From: Atriophallophorus winterbourni
Taxonomy: Eukaryota > Platyhelminthes > Trematoda > Plagiorchiida > Microphallidae
Length of the DNA stretch: 64,000 nt
Assembly (NCBI GenBank): GCA_013407085.1
Contig: JACCGJ010005106.1
Coordinates: 62,001 to 126,000 of the forward strand
Direction of reading: 5' to 3'
The notes under the pieces were generated by a model that saw only the letters and a list, made by a program, of their open reading frames with translations, was not told the DNA's origin and did not search any database. A program made the translations under genes and the position numbers. The first letter of the stretch is position 1. Every line of letters begins with the position of its first letter. Positions 55,807-64,000 of this stretch are shown here, piece after piece.

Positions 55807-58694
55807 CAATAAAGGACCGATTTGAAAACGAAACTAGCAATCCGCACCGCGAAAACCTTTCTTGTTCTTGCACTGATGCTCAAGGTTTCTTTAATATCAA
55901 CATCAATGAAGGTGCTGCTAACCTCTGGCGCGAGGGCTTAAACTGTCTCTACACCAACGCGCAGGGCCTATTGAGCAAACTTGCAGAACTCCGCTTGCGA
56001 CATGCATCGTGTAAATTCGATATGATAGCTGTGTCGGAAACGTGGTTAAGTTCTTCTATCACTGATGCCGAGATTTCACTCCCGAATATGCTCATTTTCA
56101 GGAATGATCGTCCAACTAGAGGCGGCGGCGTCCTTTTATACTATAACTCGCGTCTTTCCTGTGAGATTATATCGCATCAGCAACTTAACGTGGTGGATTC
56201 ACTTTGGTGTCGCGTGCAACTTAAAAATAAGGACTGTGCCCTCGTTGCGGTAATATACCGTCCTCCGAATACTCAACATTCGATGGATGGTGTCCTTATG
56301 GCTTCCGTTCGCTTCGCCCTATCACTACCTCACACTCATGCCTTACTGATGGGAGATTTCAACTCTCCCGAGCTTTTCAGCGAACCTATCCCAAATACGT
56401 TTGCCGCAGATTTGGATGATCTTATCAGCAGCCATCCTTTGTACAATCATGTGAAGGTTGCTACACGTTTCCGAAGTAGCGACTGTCCATCTTTGCTCGA
56501 TCTGGTGCTGACTAACGAAGAGCTGATGGTAGAAGAAATACATTATGAACCACCCCTAGGGAAAAGTGACCACGTCGTCCTGACATTCTTTTTCGTTTCT
56601 TACGCTGAATTCCTCGACGAAGAGGTAACTCTTGTCCGAACCGTCACAAACTACAAGGCTTTTCAAGAAATCATTGCGGCTAACAATTTTGACTTTCTGT
56701 TAAATGACGATCCTGAGCTTGCCTGGTCCAGATTTGTCTCTCAGTGGCACCTTCTATTGCAACAATCATCGACTTCGGCCGAACACAAAAGACGTATCCC
56801 GCAGACGTTCATTCGTAGTAGAACTCGCAAGTGGATTAAGTGCAGAAACACTGCATGGCATGTGTTCCGATCGGAAGAGTGTGTGCAAAATTGGGAAATT
56901 TATCGTCAATTACGCAACCACTGCACGTCTCTAGTGCGTCAAGACAGGCTGGACTACCAGGACAAGTTGACGGCACGATTTCTAGACAACAGAAAACTAC
57001 TTTACCGTCTTATAAACGATAAACGAAAGGTGAAAACTGGTATCCCGCCTCTGAAAATTGAAGGTGGTTCTACGTCGACTTCTTTAGAAGCCGCGAACAC
57101 ACTAAAGGATCACTACATGCCGGTTTTCCAGAATTGTTCACCATCCTCATTAAATATCATCACAACACCACCTAGACTCTCCACCGTCATATTCTCCGCT
57201 GCGAGCATACACAAGAAGATTATGCAGCTCCGGGACAACTCATCTCCGGGAATAGACCGGATAACGCCGAAAGCATTGCGTGCGGTCGCCGCACATATTT
57301 GTGAGCCACTTGCTGTCTACTTTCAACGCTTGTTTGATACCTCGCGTGTTCCCGAATTTTGGAAACAGGGTATTATTACCCCAATCTATAAAGGAGGAAA
57401 CCGCAGCGACCCCGCGAATTACCGTCCAGTCACCTTGCTCCCCGTGCTTTCTAAAGTCATGGAATCGATCGTGTCCGACGAGTTGATGACTTTTATGGAG
57501 AACGAAAACGCGGTCGCTGTCGAACAACATGGGTTTCGTCGCGGACACTCCTGTACGACAAACCTGCTTTTGGCCCGGGACAGCTGGACCAAAGCTGTCG
57601 ACGCAGGCTACGGTGTTGATGTAATTTACCTGGATTTCTCCAAAGCTTTTGATAGCGTAAACCACGCTATTTTACTACAAAAGCTTGCTCTTCTTGGAAT
57701 CGGTAACCCACTTTTGTCTTGGATAGCCGAATTTCTCCGCGCCAGAACACTCCACGTTCGCGTCAGACAATCACTTTCTGATTGTTTTTCAATAAAATGT
57801 GGTTTACCCCAAGGTTCTGTACTCGGCCCGCGCTTGTTCTTGATGTTCATCAACGACATTGGTGCATGTGTGAACTCACCGTTTTTAATGTTCGCAGATG
57901 ACCTCAAACTCTGGCGAATCCTCTCTTCCCCAAATGACTGTGACGAATTGCAGATGGACCTCAACTCACTTAATAGTTGGGCAATTATGAACCAGCTACC
58001 TTTCAATCCACGAAAATGCCGATCTCTCCGCATTCGCCACCCCGGTGAACCTAGGTATCAACTAGGGGGCACCGAAATTTCGGTAAGTATGCAAGAGAAA
58101 GACCTCGGTATACTGGTTCAAAGTGACCTCGGGTGCTCTGCTCACTGTTCATACGCTTCCTTAGTCGCAAATCGAAACGTAGGCCTTCTAAAACGAGTCT
58201 TTGGTTCTTTCGACCGCAGCCTTTCCCCCTCACTTCTTCACGCGTACGTCAGACCTCACCTAGAATACGCCGTGTCCGTCTGGTCCCCGTGGTTAAAGCG
58301 CGATATTCACGTCCTGGAACAAGCTCAACGGAGATTCACCAAAATCGTCAAAGGGCTTAGTTCGATGAACTATGAAGATCGCCTGAAGGTACTTAATTTG
58401 TTCCCCATGAGTTACCGCCGCATCCGAGGGGATCTGATTTTGGTTTTCCTGATTCTCAAGAATGCCAAACACCCGTGCTTCAGACTGCTTTCGATGGCCC
58501 CTAGTTCCGGAACCCGGGGACATGTCTTAAAGCTTGCCCATCTACCAAGTCGGTTAAACTGCCGAAAGTTCTTTTTCACAGTTCGCACTCCTTCTGCCTG
58601 GAATGATCTACCGTCTTTTATTGTAACCTCTCCTTCCCTTGCTATTTTTAAAGAACGCCTTGACTCTTACCTATATCATTCTCAGAAAATTTGA
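55776..58694 (+). CDS. CR1-B ORF2: endonuclease-reverse transcriptase, intact, -1 frame fusion predicted
   Basis: The frame is open from 55752 and ends with TGA at 58692-58694. It has no ATG before the codon in FDMIAVSETW (~56021), which lies inside the endonuclease after the conserved Asn strand LNCLYTNAQGLLSK; a -1 slip at 55776 would supply the missing N-terminus. Endonuclease: AVSETWLSS, TRGGGVLLYY, LMGDFNSPEL, LLDLVLTN, GKSDHVVLTFF. RT: NSSPGIDRITPKALR, NYRPVTLLPVLSKVMES, EQHGFRRGHSCTTNLL, motif A VIYLDFSKAFDSVNH, motif B CGLPQGSVLGPRLFLMF, catalytic FLMFADDLKLWRI, then PHLEYAVSVWSPWLKRD, RRIRGDLILVF, TPSAWNDLP. No internal stop. With ORF1 a fusion of about 1,434 residues is predicted. 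Confidence 0.9.
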   Translation, partial: RATADPVRIGSIKDRFENETSNPHRENLSCSCTDAQGFFNININEGAANLWREGLNCLYTNAQGLLSKLAELRLRHASCKFDMIAVSETWLSSSITDAEISLPNMLIFRNDRPTRGGGVLLYYNSRLSCEIISHQQLNVVDSLWCRVQLKNKDCALVAVIYRPPNTQHSMDGVLMASVRFALSLPHTHALLMGDFNSPELFSEPIPNTFAADLDDLISSHPLYNHVKVATRFRSSDCPSLLDLVLTNEELMVEEIHYEPPLGKSDHVVLTFFFVSYAEFLDEEVTLVRTVTNYKAFQEIIAANNFDFLLNDDPELAWSRFVSQWHLLLQQSSTSAEHKRRIPQTFIRSRTRKWIKCRNTAWHVFRSEECVQNWEIYRQLRNHCTSLVRQDRLDYQDKLTARFLDNRKLLYRLINDKRKVKTGIPPLKIEGGSTSTSLEAANTLKDHYMPVFQNCSPSSLNIITTPPRLSTVIFSAASIHKKIMQLRDNSSPGIDRITPKALRAVAAHICEPLAVYFQRLFDTSRVPEFWKQGIITPIYKGGNRSDPANYRPVTLLPVLSKVMESIVSDELMTFMENENAVAVEQHGFRRGHSCTTNLLLARDSWTKAVDAGYGVDVIYLDFSKAFDSVNHAILLQKLALLGIGNPLLSWIAEFLRARTLHVRVRQSLSDCFSIKCGLPQGSVLGPRLFLMFINDIGACVNSPFLMFADDLKLWRILSSPNDCDELQMDLNSLNSWAIMNQLPFNPRKCRSLRIRHPGEPRYQLGGTEISVSMQEKDLGILVQSDLGCSAHCSYASLVANRNVGLLKRVFGSFDRSLSPSLLHAYVRPHLEYAVSVWSPWLKRDIHVLEQAQRRFTKIVKGLSSMNYEDRLKVLNLFPMSYRRIRGDLILVFLILKNAKHPCFRLLSMAPSSGTRGHVLKLAHLPSRLNCRKFFFTVRTPSAWNDLPSFIVTSPSLAIFKERLDSYLYHSQKI

Positions 58695-59198
58695 ATTTAA
58701 CTTCGCACATTTCTTTTTGTTCCCGATGCTGCACCCATTTTCTCTTTTCCAGACCTACATACGAATTGACGCCAATCCATCCTCCCCTGTATTGACTACC
58801 CTGTGTTTCCTCTGACCCCACCATTTACGGAACTTTGGTAACCGAAACCCAATTTTATGGACTCCACCCGACCCCCTGTGCTGACTATCCTGTGGTTCTA
58901 TTTTAAGCTCATAGCTTTTTGTACCAAAATATACTATTGACTATTGACTATTGAATATCCTATGGTTATATTTTAAGCTCATAGCTTTTTGTACCATAAT
59001 ATACTATTGACTATTGACTATTAACTGAACTGAACTGAACTAATCTAAACTATTTCACTATTGCACTATTTTACTAACTCACTAATTACAAATGATGCCG
59101 GTGTTTTTACACATCCTTAATAAAAATCCATTTGTCCCGCGGGTTTTTCGCTTACCCGCTTAAACCGAAAAGCTTCAATCTTCTTTCCCTTATTCAAA
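58695..59198 (+). other. CR1-B 3'UTR with internal tandem duplication
   Basis: Contains two ~62-nt copies (from about 58888 and 58953) of a block starting TATCCTRTGGTT and ending in the ACTATTGACTATTGACTATT run, then CTGAACTGAACTGAAC, an AATAAA-like TTAATAAAAATCC and a GCGGGT/ACCCGC hairpin (59139-59159). It ends at CAAAGTA, the same point as the defective copy at 44231. Confidence 0.7.
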
Positions 59199-59669
59199 GT
59201 AGTCGTGCGGCCTCACTTGGAATACTGCGTTCAATCCTAGGCACCGTACTTAAAAAATATAGCATGTCTTGAAAGGTTCCAGCGCCTTGCGACTAGGATG
59301 GTTGAGGGTCAGACAGGTAAATCCTATGAGAAGAAGAAAGCTAGACTCAAGGACCTCGGTTTGTTCTCACTAAAGAGACGGCGGCTGCGAGGTGACCTAA
59401 TAGAAGCCTTCAAGATTCTAAAGGGTCTTACGGGTGATAATATTACTGAAATCCTTAAACTTGCCTCTAAAGCAGCTACAAGGGGTAATTCTATGAAACT
59501 TCTTAAGGGTAGACCCAGGTTGCTGGCACGTGAGCACTTTTTCAGCAACAGTGTGGCCAACTTCTCGAACAAGCTCCCAGATTGTATAGTAAGCCTCCCA
59601 AATGTGTTGAGCTTTAAACGGGAATTAGACGTTAAATGGTCTATCATATTTCCGCACATTGTCTATTAA
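59199..59669 (+). pseudogene. CR1-A-like RT C-terminus fragment
   Basis: VVRPHLEYCVQS, a stop, then a frame with QRLATRMVEGQTGKSY, LGLFSLKRRRLRGDLIEAFK, LLAREHFFSNSVANFSNKLP, SFKRELDVKWS and a stop at 59667-59669. It starts exactly where the CR1-B 3'UTR ends. Confidence 0.75.
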
Positions 59670-59817
59670 AAAACTTAAAAAAACTTGAACTTGAAATGAT
59701 GGATTGCTTGCTTCTTGTACTGTCGTCCGCAAATTCATAAAATAAGCTCAAATTTTCAAGACATAAAAGATAAAAGCAACTGTGTATCTAGCATTTTAGG
59801 CTAATGAAGAAGTCTAT

Positions 59818-62800
59818 AGATTATCAGCTGTTATTGACAGTAGCTTGTTTATTGCGCTGCCAAAATGAATTCTATATTTTATTGGCGTAAGATGCAAAAG
59901 GACTGGTCCTGGCATCAACAACCAATTAGGAAGACTCGTACCGACGGGAGACTTGCGATTATGCTTGAACATGCGCTCGTGAGGCGTCTCATTTGCAGCA
60001 GTGCATAAGAGAGACCGCATGGCGTGTAATGCTTCGGGAAGAACAAGTTCCCACTGCTCTGTCGTCAAACCCCTATCTCGCAAGCATAATGAAACAGTTT
60101 TCCATAAGGTACCGTTCAGACGTTCCACCTGCCCATTACCTTGCGGGTTATAACTGGTGGTCCTACTCGTAGCAACTCCACGAGAATGAAGAAAAGATTT
60201 AATGTCACTGGACATGAAGGATGACCCTTGATCTGAGTGTACGTATCCGGGCATACCAAAAATGGAAAAAAAGTTTGGTGAGTCGGGAAATGACAGTAGA
60301 GCTGGTCATGTCAGGACATGGAAAAGCAAAGGGGAATCGAGATAATTCGTCAATTACTGTAAGTAAATATCGATTCCGAGTAGATGAAGGAATAGGCTCT
60401 TTAAAATCGATACTGAGACGTTCAAAATGATGTGTTGCTTTAATGAGTGGCTCATTGTAAGGACCGAAAAATTTTGGCTTCAACTGAGAACATACAAGGC
60501 ACTGCCGATGACAGATTTGACGTCATCAAGAGAGAACGGAGGATTTTTAGATCGGGTGAAATGAAATAAACGTGTGATACCCGGGTGACACAGTGAGTCA
60601 TGAATGGACTTCAATTGAGGAAGCGAATGTACACTGGCACAAAATCCACGAGACAAAGCATCAGCTACGGTATTATCAGGACCCGGTCGATACACCACGT
60701 CATAGGAAAACTGAAAGAGTTCTATAAGCCAACGTTGGATTTTGTCGTTCTTGATTTTACTGGCGAAACGGAGCGTTGATCAGTGATTAGTTTAAAATGA
60801 GATCCAATGAGATAATGTCTCCATTTTCGAATTGCTTCAATGAGCGTGCAAGCTTCCTTCTCGATCGCGGGATGATTACGCTCACTTGGAGAGAGTGTGC
60901 GAGAGAAGAAAGCAACCGGACGTCCGTTTTGGTCGAGAGTAACAGCTATTGCTACATCGGATGCATCTGTTTCGACAACGAGAGTTACGTCACGATCAAC
61001 CGAGAAAAGAGATGTTTGCACTAATTCAGATTTCAGGGATGTGTAAGCGTTCAAAGCTTTCCCGGACAGTGGAAAGATTTATTGTGAACCAAAGGATGAA
61101 TTTTGTCGGAGAACTGGGAGAACCATTGGGAATAATAAGAGAACATCCCGATTATTCTTTGTTGTGCTTTGGCATCATAGGGTGGGGGCAGCTTGAGTAA
61201 GGCATCAAAGCGTTCAGGGTCTGGTTTCACATTTCCAGCGGATACCTCATAACCGAGAAGTTTAACGTGCTCTACGGAAAAGGTACATTTGTTGCGATTC
61301 AAAGTAAGCCCATATCTATTCACTGCTTGCATAAATTTGCTTAAGTTTACATCATGATCATTCATATCTTTCCCACAGACGGTTATGTTATCGACGTATA
61401 CATACGTTCCTCGCAGAGATTCCTTGCGTATTAACTCATCCATGGCCCGCTGGAAGCACGCAACTCCGTTGGTTACGCCAAATGGAATACGCCAGAATTG
61501 GTAGAGGTTACCACATGCTTCAGAATCCGTCCCTCCGAGTTGGGGCGAATCGGTTATCATACCTATATTTAAAAAAGGTGTACGAAGCTCATGCTCTAAT
61601 CATCGTGGGATAAGTCTCACTCCCATCATTACGAGATTATTAGCATCCATATGTCTTAGAAGATTAACATCGCATAGGGAATCACAGATCCGAGCGCAGC
61701 AAGCTGGCTTCCGGCCTGGCAGAGGCTGTGTCGATCATATTTTTACTCTTCGACGGATCTTAGAACTGCGGCACACTTATCGACAGCCGACAATAGCCAT
61801 CTTTTTAGACTTCAAAGGAGCATTTGATTCAGTCGATCGAAATGTCCTGTTTAACACCTTGCTGTGCAAAGGCGTTCCGCAAAAGTATGTCAACATACTA
61901 CGTGCATACATCCGGATGCGTTAGGGTTTACAACGAAGTCTCACCCAAATTCCACACCACTCGCTGTCGCTCTACTCGTTCACGAAACTTGTTGGACTGT
62001 ATGTTCCATTCGAGGTGTAGGCACCTCTCCCCAGTTTGTTTGTGCTTACTCTTCTATAGAAGCCGTAGCAATTTAAGTCCCACCCTTCCCTATCTTTTAG
62101 GATTTTAATTTCTCATGGTTGTATGGCAGTTACGCATTCGGTACGTGCTACCGGTGTATTGCTGTCTTTGATGATGATGATGTACCGGCGCTCATTCTCC
62201 TTTACAGGAATTTGGTGATATGCGCTCTGCAAGTCTAAAGTGCTAAAAACACCAAACTGTGAAATCTTTTGGATCATGTCATCGATTCAAGGCAGGGGGT
62301 AGGCGTCTAGATATGTGAATCGGTTGATAGTTTGGCTATAGTCAATGACCAAACGTTTCTTCTGTCGTTCATTTGTTGTGACCAACACCTGGGCGTGCCA
62401 TGGCGACTGGGAAAATTCGATTATTCCCTCATTTAGTAGCTTGGCAACTTCAGCTCGAATGAAAATCTCGTCGTTATGACTGTATCTTTTGGACTTGGTG
62501 CATATCGGACGACATGATGTGTCCAGATGAGGGAAAAGTGAAACAGGAGTTAATGTAGTAACGGATAAACTACACAAAGAAAATGGGGCTTGGATTCCTT
62601 CGAATGGTATTTCAACTGCTCGATGGCGCTGAAGAAAATCATGTCCAAGCAACAAATCGGCACATAGATCAGGATGGATAGAAAGTTTCACATGGTTGTA
62701 ACGAGTACTTTTGTGGACGAGGGATACAAAACAATGACCTTTCATATTGCTTATCATCGACGTAGAAGCCAACACAATTTGGTTTTTCGATTCCAGGATA

Positions 62801-62935
62801 GGCTAACCGTTTCGACAGACGATACGATGTAACTTTCAGAACTACCCGTGTCAACCAGCTATTGCTATGATTGAATTTTGCTGCTATATGCTTTATCACC
62901 ATCTTCTAGTCTTATTGTAATACTCTTTCTCCTTG
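59818..62935 (-). pseudogene. Gypsy/Ty3 LTR-retrotransposon pol, decayed and interrupted
   Basis: Minus strand, right to left: protease LVDTGSSESYIVSS (~62860) then a stop; LCADLLLGHDFLQRH and RT start RLVIDYSQTINRFTYLDAYP, with a stop at 62287; IDDMIQKISQFGVFSTLDLQSAYHQIPV, then an RTE insertion (61528-62183). RT resumes with CGNLYQFWRIPFGVTNGVACFQRAMDEL and the catalytic box VYVDNITV (second Asp is Asn), LLGYEVSAGNVKPDPERFDAL; RNase H TLVVETDASDVAIAV; HHCC zinc region HDSLCHPGITRLFHF; integrase LSIDFKEP, YVHSDQGSSF, YNPQGNGQVERLNGT (D,D,E). Stops and frameshifts occur between domains. No gag precedes the protease and I cannot define LTRs. Confidence 0.85.
61528..62183 (+). mobile_element. 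RTE insertion inside the Gypsy RT, 5'-truncated and internally deleted
   Basis: The plus strand reads VPPSWGESVIIPIFKKG, NHRGISLTPIITRLLAS, QQAGFRPGRGCVDHIFTLRR, motif A FLDFKGAFDSVDR, then a frameshift near 61915 and SPKFHTT. The RT palm and C-terminus are missing. A 3'UTR (62077-62160) and TTTGATGATGATGATG tail end the element at 62183. The Gypsy frame stops at the left end and resumes at the right, losing a few codons. Confidence 0.8.
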
Positions 62936-63050
62936 CAGCCACCATACTCCAATTGTGATTTGAATAAAGCCTAGCGTACAGGCAATCATTCTTCTCACTT
63001 GTTTGTTTGATCGATCAATCAGAACAATTTATTCAAATCACTATTTGCAA
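62936..63050. other. Junction between opposing Gypsy pieces
   Basis: About 115 nt between the truncated minus-strand pol and the gag start codon on the plus strand. It may hold the leader of the plus-strand copy. No primer-binding site could be assigned. Confidence 0.35.
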
Positions 63051-64000
63051 ATGGAACGATTCCTACGACCTGAGAAATTCAATGCTGACCCAAACGCCTC
63101 AGACGCCGCTAAACGTTGGAAACACTGGTTCACTACATTTTCTAATTTTCTCAATGAACTGAACGAGCTCGAACCAGATAAGCTGAAAGTATTATTCAAC
63201 TTCGTTTCCTCTGATGTTTATGATTGACTTGCGGATTGTACTACATACGCCGAAGCCATTTCCACCTTGGAGGCCTTATATGTTAAACCGAAAAATGAAA
63301 TTTTCGCTCGACATTTATTGGCGACATGCAAGCAAGAAGACGGTCAATCACTCGACCTATTCACTCATAAATTACGAAACCTTGCCAGGGGTTGTAATTT
63401 CAGTGCTGTCAGTATGGAGCAGTATAAAGATGATGCACTCCGAGATGCCTTCGTCAGTCCACTGCAACCCGACAGAGATTGTTGGAACATTCAACACTCA
63501 ACTTCCAGAAAGCATTCGATACAGCAAGATCACTCGAACTAGCTCTCAAACAATCTGAATCATATGCTAACAGGCTGCCATGCACAAACAATGATATCCC
63601 CCTTAATCAAATACAAATACATCCAGATACGCCCGTAGAGGTGACTGCCGCCGCGCATACTGCAAAATGTTATTTTTGTGGGTTATCTAGGCATCCAAGA
63701 CCAAAATGTCCTGCCAGAGAAGTTGTTTGCAAAGGATGTGGAAAAAAAGGTCATTTTCAACGAGTTTGTTTGTCATCATCTGACACGAGAAATAACCGTC
63801 CATCGACAAGTTCAGTTGTTTCCGCGTTGTTCTATTCCGCTGCTCCTGTATCCCTGTCTAATGCAATCATTATTGTTTACGTCAAAGGTATCCGATTGCA
63901 GGCTCTCATAGATACTGGGAGCTCTGAGAGCTACATAAATTCCTCGGTTGTTCGTAAGAACTCTTGGGAACTAGTTCCGTGTATAAACAAAATAACTCTT
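63051..64000 (+). pseudogene. Gypsy/Ty3 gag with two CCHC knuckles and protease start (open at window edge)
   Basis: ATG at 63051: MERFLRPEKFNADPNASDAA, RWKHWFTTFSNFL, a TGA at 63225-63227, then in the same frame YAEAISTLEALYVKPKNEIF, HLLATCKQEDGQSL, DLFTHKLRNLARGC. A frameshift lies near 63500. It continues with LELALKQSESYA, zinc knuckles CYFCGLSRHPRPKC and CKGCGKKGHFQRVC (C-x2-C-x4-H-x4-C, both intact), and the protease active site ALIDTGSSESYINSS. It runs off the window. Because it includes its own protease, it is a second Gypsy copy lying head-to-head with the minus-strand pol, not that copy's missing 5' end. Confidence 0.8.

Noticed and set aside
1..64000. CRISPR arrays, rRNA, tRNA or bacterial-type operons
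   Set aside because: No spaced identical repeats of CRISPR type, no cloverleaf or rRNA blocks noticed; split gene and retroelements indicate a eukaryote.

Overview
The window looks like repeat-dense nuclear DNA of a parasitic flatworm, most likely a digenean trematode. I infer this from the repertoire of RTE-, CR1- and Gypsy-type retroelements, from AT-leaning unique sequence, and from a split gene whose first intron is only 31 nt (very short 5' introns are known from schistosomes). There is no sign of bacterial operons, rRNA or tRNA. Several listed open frames begin with GTG or TTG and must be re-read from an ATG or as spliced or frameshifted products. I can identify one host gene; nearly everything else recognisable is mobile DNA.

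Layout. 1-7.7 kb: two RTE copies (RTE-1), each with its 5' part (5'UTR and endonuclease) inverted on the minus strand head-to-head with the reverse transcriptase on the plus strand, as in twin-primed insertions. 7.8-10.3 kb: a CR1 3' end, then an RTE-2 copy with an intact 591-aa RT frame. 11.9-13.7 kb: a decayed RTE with a C-terminal zinc finger (RTE-3). 14.4-18.1 kb: decayed CR1-C with a PHD-finger ORF1. 19.1-19.5 kb: RTE-2 3' end. 20.15-34.16 kb, minus strand: an eight-exon gene for ADP-dependent glucokinase (ADPGK). All seven introns join in phase, and the larger ones hold SINE-like S-repeats, P-repeats and a pogo/Tigger-like MITE.

34.4-36.0 kb: RTE 5'UTR fragment and S-repeats. 36.3-40.6 kb, minus: a full-length, apparently intact CR1-A with two ORFs. 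40.9-44.6 kb: nested SINE-like insertion, MITE end, pieces of CR1-D, RTE-3 and a defective CR1-B. 45.1-50.1 kb: Gypsy integrase remnant and a decayed CR1/Jockey-like element (CR1-D). 50.2-54.3 kb: a second defective CR1-B and two CR1-A-like copies. 54.39-59.2 kb, plus: a full-length intact CR1-B. 59.2-64 kb: CR1 fragment, a Gypsy pol on the minus strand interrupted by an RTE insertion, and a Gypsy gag on the plus strand running off the edge.

The most interesting signal is at the ORF1/ORF2 junction of both intact CR1 elements. ORF2 lies in the -1 frame relative to ORF1. Each ORF1 carries an in-frame A_AAA_AAC heptamer followed by GTGCT, a 7-8 nt spacer and a perfect 8-9 bp hairpin. In CR1-B the ORF1 stop codon sits in the hairpin loop and ORF2 has no usable upstream ATG. 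The two hairpins have the same design but different paired bases. This predicts programmed -1 ribosomal frameshifting producing an ORF1-ORF2 fusion in these non-LTR retrotransposons.
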